Assembly: GCA_963709775.1 (NCBI GenBank)
Contig: CAVPXS010000005.1
Location: 127,481 to 191,480 of the forward strand
DNA length: 64,000 nt
From: Salinimicrobium sp963709775
GTDB taxonomy: Bacteria; Bacteroidota; Bacteroidia; Flavobacteriales; Flavobacteriaceae
Reading direction: 5' to 3'
Shown: positions 36,986 to 46,978 of the stretch, piece after piece
How positions within the stretch are numbered: position 1 is the first letter of the stretch
How the letters are laid out: every line of letters begins with the position of its first letter
Notes under the pieces: model-generated
The model's database searches: none
Told to the model about the DNA's origin: nothing
What the model saw: the letters and a program-made list of their open reading frames with translations, nothing else
Translations under genes and position numbers: made by a program

Positions 36986-37037
36986 AATAAATTAACTAAT
37001 ACAGGCAGTAACCTTTATATTATAATTCAAAGAACAG

Positions 37038-37328
37038 TTAAACCAAATGCTTGTCGAGCAAATCATTGAGCGCTTTCAATTTATCTTCAGCTAAAACTAC
37101 ATCGCTGCTGGTGTCAATTGATTTTTGCTCAGTTTGGGCAGCAAATTGTAAAGCACACATTGCCAGTACATCCTGCTTATCCCTAACGGCATAACTTTGC
37201 TCAAATTGCTTAATCATAAACTCGATCTTTTTTGCAGCCTTCCGTAAACCCTCTTCCTGTTCAGGAAGGATGGTCATGGGATAAACCCTGTCTGCAATTG
37301 AGATCTTTATTTTAAGCTGGTTTGACAT
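37038..37328 (-). CDS. zapA: Cell division protein ZapA
   Basis: 96-residue FtsZ-ring associated protein. The N-terminal beta-rich half (LKIKISIADRVYPMTILPEQE) and a C-terminal coiled coil starting AAKKIEFMIKQFEQSYAVRDKQ split as usual define ZapA, which crosslinks FtsZ filaments. It lies 12 bp after the coiled-coil gene, in the same order as zapB-like/zapA pairs, and is followed by 6S RNA. Confidence 0.88.
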   Translation of the reverse strand: MSNQLKIKISIADRVYPMTILPEQEEGLRKAAKKIEFMIKQFEQSYAVRDKQDVLAMCALQFAAQTEQKSIDTSSDVVLAEDKLKALNDLLDKHLV

Positions 37329-37340
37329 TTTTTTATTCTT

Positions 37341-37634
37341 CTATTCAGAGAGGTGAACAATACATTGATCAATTTCCCTGATCAAGCTATTTATTTTTAG
37401 CTTGGTTTCTTTTTTATAATCATTACTGCCAAGCAACGCATTGGCGGCTTTGAGCGTTTGGACCCGATTATTAGAGGCTTCCAGGCTTTCCTGTAATTCC
37501 TGTTTTTCGGACCTTAGAGTAGTTAATTCCTCCTGAAGGTTTTGTTGTCTCTGCTCCAGTTTTTTATAATTCTGAAGCAACTTCTCAATCTTACCTTCAA
37601 GATTGTCAACTATTTCTGTTAAATCACTCATCAA
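37341..37634 (-). CDS. Small coiled-coil protein next to zapA (ZapB-like)
   Basis: 97 residues, almost entirely heptad-patterned coiled coil (LEGKIEKLLQNYKKLEQRQ, LQEELTTLRSEKQELQESLE), ending in a conserved-looking tail REIDQCIVHLSE. Size, coiled coil and position upstream of zapA suggest a ZapB-like division factor, but that is inference. ATG 37634 or 37631 are both possible. Confidence 0.75.
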   Translation of the reverse strand: MMSDLTEIVDNLEGKIEKLLQNYKKLEQRQQNLQEELTTLRSEKQELQESLEASNNRVQTLKAANALLGSNDYKKETKLKINSLIREIDQCIVHLSE

Positions 37635-37658
37635 AGCTAAACCTGCTGCTTACCCTCA

Positions 37659-37689
37659 CAAAGTTAATATACCTGCCGATATATCCCAA
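37659..37689 (-). promoter_or_regulatory. Promoter of the coiled-coil/zapA transcript
   Basis: Minus-strand TAACTTTG (37666-37659) fits TAnnTTTG, with TTG 20 bp upstream (37689-37687). It is 25 bp from the start codon and drives the zapB-like gene, zapA and perhaps 6S RNA. Confidence 0.6.
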
Positions 37690-37815
37690 TATTTTGAACT
37701 CTATTTTAGATCCAGCTTTTAAAATAATTTTAACCTCCTCAAAAATAAGGGTTTAATTTTTGACGTTGGTTTGGTATCTTTAACCCGCTATTAAAAAGTA
37801 AAAATTTAAATCTAC

Positions 37816-39507
37816 ATGACAAGGTTCATTGCCCCTCTCCTATTCTTATTCAGCTTAACCATAACCGCCCAGGCTCCCATGGTACCAACAGACTATTTCG
37901 ACGACCCCTTACAGGTGCCGTTGGCGTTGGCAGGAACCTTTGGGGAACTGCGTTCCAACCATTTTCACAGCGGGATGGATATCAAAACCCAGCAACGGGA
38001 AGGACTTCCCGTTTATGCTTCTGCGGAAGGCTATGTGAGCCGAATTAACGTTGCTCACTATGGATATGGCAAAGCGCTTTACATTCAGCACCCCAACGGT
38101 TACACTACAGTATATGCCCACCTGAAGAACTTTTCTCCCGAAATAGAAGCATATATCAAAAAGCTTCAGTATCAAAATGAGAGTTATGAAGTTGAAGTCT
38201 ATCCAAGTGCTTCAGAATTACCTATAGAAAGAGGGGAATTGGTTGCAAGTAGTGGAAATACTGGCGGAAGCGGTGGCCCTCACCTTCATTTCGAGATAAG
38301 AGATGGGGAGCAACGACCAATGAATCCGTTTATGTTTGGGATCGAAATAGAAGACACACGAGCGCCAATCGTTTCGGGGGTCTATGTATATCCAAAAGGA
38401 GAAAGTGCTCATGTAAATGGTTCTGCTCAAAGACAGAAACTAAGATTAATTCCGCAGCAGGACGGATCATTTAAGGCAGAGGCAATCGAGGCTTGTGGAG
38501 AAATTGGCTTCGGGATCAATACCGTGGATCAACTCAATGCAGCTCCAAACCGCAACGGGGTTTACAGGATAGAAACCGGGGCAAACGGAGAAACTCTTTT
38601 TCAGGCAAATTTTGAAAGATTTTCTTTTAGCGAGACCCGTCACCTTAACCAGTTGATTGATTATGGTTACTACACACAAAACAACAGCCGAATCCAGAAG
38701 CTGTTTGTTGAGCCATCGAACCCCCTAAGCATCTACAGGGAAGTAAATAATCAGGGTTTTTTGAATGTCAAAGACAGCCTTTCTTACAATTATACCATCA
38801 AGGTGAGCGACTTTGCAGGAAATGAGCGAATTGTAAACATTCCCATTGAAGGAAAACACAGAAACGATATCATAGAAGATCCATCAAACATTACCGAATT
38901 CTTTGTGCCGGCAAATACCGGGGCACAGTTCGAAAGCAATGGAATTGATGTATACATACCCAAAAATAGCCTTTACCAGGACGCTTATCTTGATATTTCT
39001 TTTGAAGATGAAAAGATTAACCTGCACGAGGATGTGATCCCCCTTCATACCAACATAAGCATTGGTTTTGATGTGAGTAAATATAGACCCGAAGACCGGG
39101 AACAAATGTTTATTGCACAACTCAACAAATGGGGAAACCCCAGTTATTCCACCACCACAAAAGACGGGGAAAGATTTACAACCAAAACCCGAAGTTTTGG
39201 CACCTATACCCTGGCCCGGGATACCCAGGCTCCCAGGGTTGTACCTGTCAATTTTAAGGACGGCCAGTGGATCTCGGGGAACAAAGACCTTAAGGTAAAA
39301 ATATCCGATGATCTTTCGGGTATTAGCAGCTATAGGGCTACTGTGAATGGGAAATTCATTCTTATGGAATATGAATACAAGCAAAACCTGCTCACTCACG
39401 ATTTCTCGGACAATGTCATAACCGAAACCGAAAACCAATTGAAGATCGAAGTAATTGATAATGTAGGAAATACCACTATATTTGAAAGTACCTTCTTTAG
39501 AAAATAG
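37816..39507 (+). CDS. M23-family metallopeptidase (LytM-type)
   Basis: 563 residues. Signal peptide (MTRFIAPLLFLFSLTITAQA), then the LytM domain at about 40-170 with zinc ligands in FHSGMDIKT (HxxxD) and GGPHLHFEIRDG (HxH). The rest is Ig/Big-like beta domains ending FDNVGN-type repeats (KIEVIDNVGNTTIFESTF). Likely a periplasmic peptidoglycan endopeptidase or inactive scaffold; zinc residues are intact. The TonB receptor starts 8 bp later. Confidence 0.9.
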   Translation: MTRFIAPLLFLFSLTITAQAPMVPTDYFDDPLQVPLALAGTFGELRSNHFHSGMDIKTQQREGLPVYASAEGYVSRINVAHYGYGKALYIQHPNGYTTVYAHLKNFSPEIEAYIKKLQYQNESYEVEVYPSASELPIERGELVASSGNTGGSGGPHLHFEIRDGEQRPMNPFMFGIEIEDTRAPIVSGVYVYPKGESAHVNGSAQRQKLRLIPQQDGSFKAEAIEACGEIGFGINTVDQLNAAPNRNGVYRIETGANGETLFQANFERFSFSETRHLNQLIDYGYYTQNNSRIQKLFVEPSNPLSIYREVNNQGFLNVKDSLSYNYTIKVSDFAGNERIVNIPIEGKHRNDIIEDPSNITEFFVPANTGAQFESNGIDVYIPKNSLYQDAYLDISFEDEKINLHEDVIPLHTNISIGFDVSKYRPEDREQMFIAQLNKWGNPSYSTTTKDGERFTTKTRSFGTYTLARDTQAPRVVPVNFKDGQWISGNKDLKVKISDDLSGISSYRATVNGKFILMEYEYKQNLLTHDFSDNVITETENQLKIEVIDNVGNTTIFESTFFRK

Positions 39508-39515
39508 ATCTTCGG

Positions 39516-41966
39516 TTGAGAAAACTTATTCCTTTTGTACTGTGCTGCCTGCTTTTCTCATTCAGCTTATGGTCACAAACCGCAGTTATACAGGGAATTA
39601 TTCTCGATGAAAACCTACAACCTGTTTCCGGTGCGACAATTTCCTGGAATGACAACGGTATAGCGAGTAACAATAACGGCTTCTACCAATTGGAGATTCC
39701 TGCAAACCGGGAAATTGAGCTAACGGTTGCACATATTGGTTTCAAAAATGTCATTTTCAAGGCTCTTTTAAGACCAGGAGAAGTCCTGGAATTCAATCCG
39801 GTTTTAAGCAGCCGGGTTGAACAAATTGGGGAAGTAGTCCTTCGGGAAAGAAGAGAAGAGTTCTCCGGAATCACCACTATTGATCCCGAAACCATTCGCA
39901 GCCTTCCCGGGGCGAATGCCGGAGTGGAAAATCTGCTCAAAACCCTTCCCGGGGTAAGCTCCAATAATGAACTCAGCACCCAGTATTCGGTGCGTGGAGG
40001 AAATTACGACGAGAACCTGGTTTACGTTAATGGAATAGAGGTTTACAGGCCTTTCCTTATCCGTTCGGGGCAACAGGAAGGTTTGAGCTTTGTCAATCCC
40101 GATCTAATTCGCAATGTACATTTCTCGGCAGGAGGTTTCCAGGCCAAATATGGTGATAAGCTTTCTTCGGTCCTGGATATTACTTATCGTCGTCCGGTTG
40201 ATTTTAAAGCCTCTCTGGATGCCAGCTTACTTGGAGTAAGTCTTGCCGCGGAAGGAGTCTCAAAAAATGAAAAATTCAGTGTTCTTGCAGGGATAAGGTA
40301 TCGCGATAACAGCCTTCTGGTAAAGGCAAGGGAAACTGAAACCAATTTTGAACCTCTCTTTGCCGATGCTCAAATAAATTTGATCAACCGCTTTAGCTCC
40401 AGGTTTGAAATAAGCTTTTTAGGCAACGCTTCATTGAATGATTACAGTTCTCAACCTTTAACACGGCAAACAAACTTTGGAACTCTCCAGGATCCCCGCG
40501 CCCTGATCATACATTATACCGGGAGAGAAGAAGACGTCTTCGAAACCCTTTTTGGAGCAGTCAAAGCCTCCTACAAGATCAATAAAAATTTCACTGCCCA
40601 TCTTATGACTTCTGCTTATCATACCCGGGAAAAGGAATATTATGATATTATCGCGCAGTACCGGCTCGGGGAAGTAAACATGAATATAGGGGAAAAAGAC
40701 TTTGGTAAAGTGGAATTTTCTGAAGGTGTGGGAGAACAGCTCACCCATGCGAGAAATAAACTGGATGCTCTTATTTTAAATATTAAACACACTGGTAATG
40801 TTAATATTAAAGACCATAACTTAAACTATGGAATTAAGTATACTCATGAAGACATTCGCGACAGGATAAGGGAATACGAGATCATTGATTCTGCCGGATT
40901 TGCACTGCGGCCTCCCCTGCCAGATTTTAAAAACAATCAGCCATACGAACCTTTTGATGCTCCTCTTGAACCTTTTACTTCAATAAGGGGATTTAACGAA
41001 ACACAAATAGATCGACTTCAGACCTACCTGCAATGGAGCCACCGCAGGGATGTGAATGAACATGAATTATGGTTCAATGCCGGCGTAAGAAGTCATACGT
41101 GGATAGTTTCTTCTGAAGGGTATTCTGTTGATCCTAAGACCGTAATAAGCCCGAGGCTGCAGTTTGCCTTTAAGCCTGACTGGAAGGCTGATATGCTCTT
41201 CCGCCTGGCCGGGGGAATATATCACCAACCACCTTTTTACAGGGAGTTGCGCAGTTTCTCCGGAAGCCTTAATCCTGAAGTGGAAGCGCAGCAGGCAATA
41301 CACCTCGTTTTCGGAAATGAATTCAGCTTTAAGACCTTCGATAGACCATTCAGGCTTACTTCTGAAATCTATTATAAGGATCTTGACAATGTGAACCCAT
41401 ATACTCTTGAAAACGTTAGGATAAGATATGCTGCCGAGAACAATGCCGAAGCCTATGCTTACGGTCTTGATCTAAGGCTCAACGGAGAGTTCGTTCCCGG
41501 AACAGAAAGCTGGCTCAGCTTCGGTTATTTAAAAACAGAGGAGAATATTAATGGCAAAGGTTTTATCGCCCGGCCAACAGATCAACGGTTAAAGTTTGGC
41601 TTGTTATTTCAGGATTATGTCCCTACCATGCAAAATCTCAGGATGTATCTAAACCTGGTTTACAACACCGGCCTCCCCGGTGGCTCACCTGCCTACGCCG
41701 ATCCTTATCTTTACCAATCGCGCCTCCCCGATTACAAACGGGCAGACCTTGGACTTTCCTACCTGGTCAAAAGTGACAGATCCAGGGAAGATTTTTTAAG
41801 AGGGTTTAGAGAAGTTTCCATAGGTCTCGAGATCTTTAATATTTTCGATACCCAGAATTCTATAACGAATACATTTGTTAGGGATGTTTATACGAAAACG
41901 CAGTATGCAGTTCCTAATTATCTTACCCCACGGATCTATAATTTGAGAATAGGGTTCAAACTTTAA
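39516..41966 (+). CDS. TonB-dependent receptor with carboxypeptidase-like regulatory domain
   Basis: 816 residues, TTG start at 39516. Signal peptide, then a CarboxypepD_reg-like domain (IQGIILDENLQPVSGATISW, about 24-105). The plug domain (ETIRSLPGANAGVENLLKTLPGV, SVRGGNYDENLVYVNGIEVY) and a 22-strand barrel ending YLTPRIYNLRIGFKL follow. Outer-membrane import of an unknown ligand; no SusD partner is adjacent, so not a classical PUL. It follows the M23 gene by 8 bp and is probably co-transcribed. Confidence 0.9.
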   Translation: MRKLIPFVLCCLLFSFSLWSQTAVIQGIILDENLQPVSGATISWNDNGIASNNNGFYQLEIPANREIELTVAHIGFKNVIFKALLRPGEVLEFNPVLSSRVEQIGEVVLRERREEFSGITTIDPETIRSLPGANAGVENLLKTLPGVSSNNELSTQYSVRGGNYDENLVYVNGIEVYRPFLIRSGQQEGLSFVNPDLIRNVHFSAGGFQAKYGDKLSSVLDITYRRPVDFKASLDASLLGVSLAAEGVSKNEKFSVLAGIRYRDNSLLVKARETETNFEPLFADAQINLINRFSSRFEISFLGNASLNDYSSQPLTRQTNFGTLQDPRALIIHYTGREEDVFETLFGAVKASYKINKNFTAHLMTSAYHTREKEYYDIIAQYRLGEVNMNIGEKDFGKVEFSEGVGEQLTHARNKLDALILNIKHTGNVNIKDHNLNYGIKYTHEDIRDRIREYEIIDSAGFALRPPLPDFKNNQPYEPFDAPLEPFTSIRGFNETQIDRLQTYLQWSHRRDVNEHELWFNAGVRSHTWIVSSEGYSVDPKTVISPRLQFAFKPDWKADMLFRLAGGIYHQPPFYRELRSFSGSLNPEVEAQQAIHLVFGNEFSFKTFDRPFRLTSEIYYKDLDNVNPYTLENVRIRYAAENNAEAYAYGLDLRLNGEFVPGTESWLSFGYLKTEENINGKGFIARPTDQRLKFGLLFQDYVPTMQNLRMYLNLVYNTGLPGGSPAYADPYLYQSRLPDYKRADLGLSYLVKSDRSREDFLRGFREVSIGLEIFNIFDTQNSITNTFVRDVYTKTQYAVPNYLTPRIYNLRIGFKL

Positions 41967-41981
41967 AATTTCTTATTTTTT

Positions 41982-42022
41982 CCCCTCCACCGGATGGGTA
42001 GCCGTAGGTCGGTGTGGGCAAC
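41982..42022. repeat. Degenerate REP-type repeat
   Basis: CCCCTCCaccggatGGGTAGCCGTAGGTCGGTGTGG is a diverged copy of the GAGGGGTGGCCGcagGCCGGGGTGG element repeated at 54806-55270. It lies between convergent genes. Confidence 0.6.
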
Positions 42023-42102
42023 CTAAGAAAATGTCACTCAGGAAGAAGTTCCAAGTGAAAACCTGGTGCTTGAAATGTGAAATTTGCGGGTAAAACCCGC
42101 TT

Positions 42103-43252
42103 TTATTTTTCAATAAACTCCTTCAGCACTTTCACCACATACTCTACTTCTTCTTTGGTATTATACCTCGAAAAAGAAAATCTAAGAGAAGGCTTTTTCA
42201 AGTCATCTTCAGAAAGGAAGGCACTAAGGACGTGTGAGCCCTGATCGCTTCCGCTTTGACAGGCACTTCCTTTGGAGCATGCGATACCGTGTAGATCTAA
42301 CTGGAACAACAACATTAGGGCTTTCTCCTGGGTCATTGGCAAACAAACGTTGATAAGGGTATAAGTACTATTATCAAAATCATCACATTCGCCGTTAAAT
42401 TTTGCCTCGGGAATCTCCTTTTTCAGAAGGTCAATAAAATACCTTTTTAGAGAGGTAACATATTCTTTTTCTTCCTCCAGGTTTTCATAAGCCAGCTTCA
42501 AGGCTTCTTCAAGACCAACAATGTTATGTACAGCCTCGGTTCCGGCACGGAACCCTCGCTCCTGCTCACCTCCAAAAATTAGTGGCTGCAGGCCGCTGTT
42601 CTTTCTTATATAAGCAAACCCTACACCTTTTGGGCCGTGGAATTTATGAGCACTAACCGCAGTAAAATCAACTTGTATTTTGGAAAGATCCAGTTCATAA
42701 TGACCAATGGACTGTACAGTGTCCGAATGGAACAGCGCATTGTAGTTTTTTACATAAATCGCCTGTTTTTTTGATGTCCAGAAGATTTCCCACTTCATTA
42801 TTTACATGCATCAGGCTTACTAAAGTTTTTTCTTCAGAAGCCTGCAGTAACTCCTCAAGATGCTGCAGGTCTACTCTTCCGCAGTCATCAAGGTTAACGT
42901 AAAGAATTTCTGTGCCAAAAACTTCATGCAGCTTATTCAGAGTATAAAGCACAGCATGATGTTCAATCCTGGAGGTAATGATACGCTTCACTCCCAGATC
43001 TCTAACGGCCGAATTCAAAATAAGATTATCGGCTTCTGTGCCACCCGAGGTGAAGATAATTTCCGAAGCTGCCACATTAAGTGTCTTCGCCACTGTTTTT
43101 CGGGCCTGTTCTATAAGGGTTTTCGCGCTGCGACCAAATGCATGGGTAGAGGAAGGATTTCCATAGACCTCCCGCATCACCTGGGCCATGCGGTCTACCA
43201 CTTCCTCGCGAATTTGCGTGGTTGCGGCGTTATCAAAGTAGACTTTTCTCAT
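42103..43252 (-). CDS. Cysteine desulfurase (IscS/NifS family), frameshifted (+1) near 42747
   Basis: PLP enzyme that takes sulfur from cysteine for Fe-S clusters and thio-tRNA. About 382 residues after joining. The first frame has YFDNAATTQIREEV, GNPSSTHAFGR, IIFTSGGTEADN and SLMHVNNEVGNLLDI. The second has LFHSDTVQSIGHYELDL, the PLP Lys in DFTAVSAHKFHGPKGVG, and the catalytic Cys loop GIACSKGSACQSG. The frame changes in TGT AAA AAA CTA C (42754-42742), most simply one extra A in the A6 run. Start ATG 43252 (MRKVYFDNAATT). Confidence 0.9.
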
Positions 43253-43316
43253 GGTCCACAAAAATAACAGAATTAAAATAATTTAGGCTTATCTCTGTTA
43301 AATTATATATTACTTT

Positions 43317-43324
43317 TAATTTTG
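43317..43324 (+). promoter_or_regulatory. Probable promoter -7 box of the TSP3-repeat lipoprotein
   Basis: TAATTTTG fits TAnnTTTG, 15 bp ahead of ATG 43340. Confidence 0.5.
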
Positions 43325-43339
43325 CTGAAAACCCGTCCT

Positions 43340-44290
43340 ATGAAAAAATATTTTAGCCTTGTTTTTGCAGCCCTACTGCTAAGTTCGTGTAATGACGGGG
43401 AAATTATTGTGACCGATTTTAATTTTGAGGATCCACAACTCAACTGGTGTGGAGATACGCAATCACAGGTGCTTTATAAACTCAATAATACAGGTGTTAA
43501 TGAAGCCATAGCCCTAAGGTTTGAACTTGATACTCCTAACGAGCAGTTCTTATTAGAAGAAGAAGGCCAGCTAGAGATCTCTTTAAACGAAACTACAAAC
43601 CAGGTGATCTACAGGGTTTTTGACGGGGAAGTAGAGAAAAGTTATTTTTGCAATGAGATTCCGCCGGTTTCTCCCAAGGTGACCGAGGAATTTAAAAGCA
43701 CCACAGGAGGAGAAGTTGTGATCACCTCTACATTTACCAATGCTACCGACCATGACGGCGACGGAGTTCCTTCTGCAAACGAGGGGATGGAATCTGGATT
43801 GGATACAGACGGGGATGGAATTCCCGATTACCAGGATATCGATGATGACGGGGATAATATTCTTACTCGTGTAGAAAGAGAGATAGAAGCCGAAAATACA
43901 GTAAACACCTATGGAGACTCAGACAACGACGGTATCCCCGACTATCTTGATGCAGATGATGATAACGACGGAGTTCCCACAAGGAATGAAGACTGGAACC
44001 TCAATTTAAATCCTGCCGATGACCAAAATGAAGAAGGCGTAGCTCATTATCTAAATCCAGATATTACAGATTCTTTTGCGGTAGAAGGAGTTAGAGAAAA
44101 TCGCATTTCAAGAAGCTTTAGATACCTTGTAACCATTAACAATCTTACACTTGTGAACCAGGGAGGAGACGGAGAGCAGATTCGCCTGCAGGATTATGAA
44201 ATGGGAGTATTCACCTCCCCTACAGAGAACATACTTATTGAACCCACAGATACAGATGGCGAGGAAAACGAAGAGGAAGACAATCAATAA
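43340..44290 (+). CDS. Lipoprotein with thrombospondin type-3 (calcium-binding) repeats
   Basis: About 316 residues from ATG 43340. Lipobox LLLSSC puts the lipidated Cys at 17. Residues about 40-115 resemble a beta domain; about 140-220 carry repeated Asp-rich turns (DHDGDGVPSANEG, DTDGDGIPDYQDIDDDGD, DSDNDGIPDYLDADDDNDG), which are TSP type-3/EF-like calcium motifs. The tail is acidic (DTDGEENEEEDN). Likely outer-membrane or surface anchored. Convergent with the Smr-domain gene, overlapping it by 7 bp. Confidence 0.82.
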   Translation: MKKYFSLVFAALLLSSCNDGEIIVTDFNFEDPQLNWCGDTQSQVLYKLNNTGVNEAIALRFELDTPNEQFLLEEEGQLEISLNETTNQVIYRVFDGEVEKSYFCNEIPPVSPKVTEEFKSTTGGEVVITSTFTNATDHDGDGVPSANEGMESGLDTDGDGIPDYQDIDDDGDNILTRVEREIEAENTVNTYGDSDNDGIPDYLDADDDNDGVPTRNEDWNLNLNPADDQNEEGVAHYLNPDITDSFAVEGVRENRISRSFRYLVTINNLTLVNQGGDGEQIRLQDYEMGVFTSPTENILIEPTDTDGEENEEEDNQ

Positions 44291-44832
44291 TTCTGATAAA
44301 AATAAACCTCGGTAGCTCCCAGCCCGTACTTTTGGTAATCGGCATCGTAAAATTTAAGATTTTCATACCTGTTGAAAAGGGTTTCCAGTTCGGCTTTCAG
44401 AACCCCTTCCCCAACTCCGTGAATAAAAACAACTTTCTGGATACGTTTGCTCATCGCAAATTCCAGTTGTCTCTTTGCAGTGTTCATTTGGATATTAAGG
44501 ATCTCGAAATTTGAAAGTCCGCCAGATTTTGGCACCAGTTTTCCGATGTGCAAATCCACTTCCATGGGAGGCTGGTTTCGTTCCTTTGGCTTTACGCGAG
44601 TCGATTTTCTTTTCTTAAAAGACTCTTTTTCCTTAATTACTTCCGAAAAATTTTCTACCTCGGGAGGGAGAATATCGGGCAAAGATGCTCCAATCCTCAC
44701 CAAATCTTTCTCGTCAAAAGACATTAAAAAACCTTCAGAAGTTTCAATTGCTACCTCGGTACCTTTAACAGAAATTACCTTTCCTTCAAGATCTTCATCA
44801 AGCACTGCTACTTTATCCCCGGTTTTGAACAT
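44284..44832 (-). CDS. DUF2027/Smr-domain protein
   Basis: 182 residues. An N-terminal small beta domain (MFKTGDKVAVLDEDLEGKV onward) is followed by a basic linker (KESFKKRKSTRVKPKERN). A C-terminal Smr domain has VDLHIGKL, QKVVFIHGVGEGVLKAE and LGATEVYF, the nuclease-like fold found in MutS2 C-termini. Such proteins may act on branched nucleic acid or mRNA; exact role unknown. Follows a small membrane protein gene by 2 bp, so co-transcribed. Confidence 0.85.
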   Translation of the reverse strand: MFKTGDKVAVLDEDLEGKVISVKGTEVAIETSEGFLMSFDEKDLVRIGASLPDILPPEVENFSEVIKEKESFKKRKSTRVKPKERNQPPMEVDLHIGKLVPKSGGLSNFEILNIQMNTAKRQLEFAMSKRIQKVVFIHGVGEGVLKAELETLFNRYENLKFYDADYQKYGLGATEVYFYQNY

Positions 44833-44834
44833 GA

Positions 44835-45056
44835 CTATAACGAGTTGTTGTTATTTTCTTCTTCCTTTTCCTTTTTATGATCATCCTTGGTTTCAACCCA
44901 AAAATTTGTGGCGTTATAGAGGCCATACATCAGGAAAACTATTCCCAGGATCATCATGTAAACATTTCTTTCCTCTCCTGCAATTTGAAAAATAAGGATA
45001 GCACCACCTATTAGTATTAGCATGGAATTAATGAATTGAGAAGAAGGCTTTTTCAT
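44835..45056 (-). CDS. Small two-helix membrane protein
   Basis: 73 residues: two membrane helices (FINSMLILIGGAILIFQIA and VYMMILGIVFLMYGLYNA) and a Lys/Glu/Asn-rich cytoplasmic tail (DDHKKEKEEENNNNSL). It lies 2 bp upstream of the Smr-domain gene in one operon. No family recognised. Confidence 0.7.
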   Translation of the reverse strand: MKKPSSQFINSMLILIGGAILIFQIAGEERNVYMMILGIVFLMYGLYNATNFWVETKDDHKKEKEEENNNNSL

Positions 45057-45131
45057 AATAATTTGTTTACCAGATGGTTAAAATCAAAAAAGAATAGTAA
45101 CTTGATTACTTATGCTGCAAATTTCGGTAAA

Positions 45132-46973
45132 ATGAGAGGATTTTTGTTAGTTACTGTATCATTATTTATTTTTCAATCTGTTTTGGGGCAATTGAGTGTG
45201 GCTCCTTCCAATAACGGGCAAAAAAACACGTATTTATATATCAATGACGATCTTCTCTTTGTACAGAATGATCTAAGGTTGAGGAAAAATCCTGCACAGG
45301 GGAAGGAATCCTCCATTTATTTACGCTCGGGAGCTCAATTAATCCAGGGAGAAGGGCAAAATATATCTAATTCCGGTGACGGGAGCATATCAGTATTTTC
45401 CGAAGGTAGCACCAATGCATATGACTATAATTACTGGAGTTCCCCTGTAATTGATCCCGGAAATGGCCTTTTTGGGATCTCGCTGTTGCACTCCCCTGTT
45501 TCAGAAATTAATAGCAGGCCGGCTCACCTTACCAACGCCTTAAATGGTTCGGCAAATCCTCTTACTATCTCCACCAGTTGGATCTATACCTTTAACGGCA
45601 ACAGTTACTCTCAATGGAACTTTGTGGGTGGCAATACAATTATTCCTCCGGGATATGGTTTTACCATGAAAGGCACAGAAGGTAATGATCCCACATCCAT
45701 CAATGGCAGAGAAAATAATCCCGGCAATGCACAGCGATATGATTTTCGCGGGCGGCCTGTTTCGGGTCGAATAGAAATCCCAACTGTCCGGGATGTTTAT
45801 ATCCTGGTAGGAAATCCTTATCCCTCAACTTTCGATTTAAGTCTTTTCCTGCTTGAAAATTCCGGAAGTGGCACCTTAAATACCACATGCTATGAAAACC
45901 TGTCCCGGCGTAATGTCACCACCGGTATTGCTTATTTCTGGGATTCTAAAGAGAATGGAGATTCACATTATTTACAGGATTACGTGGGAGGTTATGGCGC
46001 TTTTAGTCCGGTAGATCCCTGCACAGACGGTATTTATGAACCTCCTGTTCTTAAGAAAATAAACGGAACAGAAGAAGGCAAGGGAAAAGATTTTGATCGC
46101 AGGCTCCTTCCCATAGCCCAGGGATTTATGGTACAGGGAGCTGAAACAGGGAATATTATCTTCAGAAACTCTCATAGGAAAGCACGATCAGAAAAACCTG
46201 AGCCGGGCACCGGGATAGCAAGTATTACCGAGAAAAAACATACGCACCTGGAGAACAGTACTGTTCTTCCCCGAATACAACTGAAAGTTTCTGTAAATGA
46301 TCAATACGAAAGAAAACTTAGTGTGGCCTTTTGGAATGAAGCCACCAAAGAAATTGATGCCGGAATGGATGCCGAAGCTTTTCAACTTGCTCCTACCGAT
46401 GCGGGCTGGCTCCATGGTGAAAATAGTTTTGTAATTGACGTTCGACCATTTGATATTACCGAAGAGATCCCACTCTTCCTACAGGTCAACGCCCAGCTTT
46501 CAAAAGTGACATTTTCACTGGAAAAATTTGAAAATACTTCAGTTAACGAACTTTTCATTGTGGACACTCAAACAAATGATTATTTTTCTATTAAAAAAGA
46601 AACTTTAACTTTAGAGCTGCAACCGGGAACTTATCACGGGCGTTTCAAGATTGCTTTTGCAGAGAAAATTCCGCAGGAGGAATTGCCCACGATATTTTTT
46701 GAAGATGAAGCAGTGCCCGAAAAATTTAGTGTAGTTCAAAATAACCATCTGGGAGAACTACAAATTATTAGCAACGACCAATTCCCGGTAAAAGCGATTG
46801 GAATTTTTGACCTGCAGGGAAAAAGACTGTTGTACCGCACCAGTTTTGACAACAAAAGATCTGTAGAAATTTCCACCCGGCTCTGGTCAAATGGAGTGTA
46901 TTTAGTGAAGGTAATGAGTATGGACAATAAAAGAGTAATTAAAAAGATTTCTGTCTATAATAATAACTTTTAG
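45132..46973 (+). CDS. Large secreted protein with T9SS type A C-terminal sorting domain
   Basis: About 613 residues from ATG 45132. Signal peptide (RGFLLVTVSLFIFQSVLGQ), a long beta-rich region (NDLRLRKNPAQGKESSIYLR, NYWSSPVIDPGN, LVGNPYPSTFDL) and an internal repeat-like region. The C-terminal 75 residues form a T9SS CTD: LGELQIISNDQFPVKAIGIFD, LQGKRLLYR and the final WSNGVYLVKVMSMDNKRVIKK, the usual sorting signal cleaved after secretion. PorX, the T9SS regulator, is encoded at 14954. Function of the cargo unknown. Confidence 0.85.
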   Translation: MRGFLLVTVSLFIFQSVLGQLSVAPSNNGQKNTYLYINDDLLFVQNDLRLRKNPAQGKESSIYLRSGAQLIQGEGQNISNSGDGSISVFSEGSTNAYDYNYWSSPVIDPGNGLFGISLLHSPVSEINSRPAHLTNALNGSANPLTISTSWIYTFNGNSYSQWNFVGGNTIIPPGYGFTMKGTEGNDPTSINGRENNPGNAQRYDFRGRPVSGRIEIPTVRDVYILVGNPYPSTFDLSLFLLENSGSGTLNTTCYENLSRRNVTTGIAYFWDSKENGDSHYLQDYVGGYGAFSPVDPCTDGIYEPPVLKKINGTEEGKGKDFDRRLLPIAQGFMVQGAETGNIIFRNSHRKARSEKPEPGTGIASITEKKHTHLENSTVLPRIQLKVSVNDQYERKLSVAFWNEATKEIDAGMDAEAFQLAPTDAGWLHGENSFVIDVRPFDITEEIPLFLQVNAQLSKVTFSLEKFENTSVNELFIVDTQTNDYFSIKKETLTLELQPGTYHGRFKIAFAEKIPQEELPTIFFEDEAVPEKFSVVQNNHLGELQIISNDQFPVKAIGIFDLQGKRLLYRTSFDNKRSVEISTRLWSNGVYLVKVMSMDNKRVIKKISVYNNNF

Positions 46974-46978
46974 CTTCT

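Noticed and set aside
39516..41966. Polysaccharide utilisation locus (SusC/SusD)
   Set aside because: No SusD, glycosidase or regulator next to the TonB receptor.
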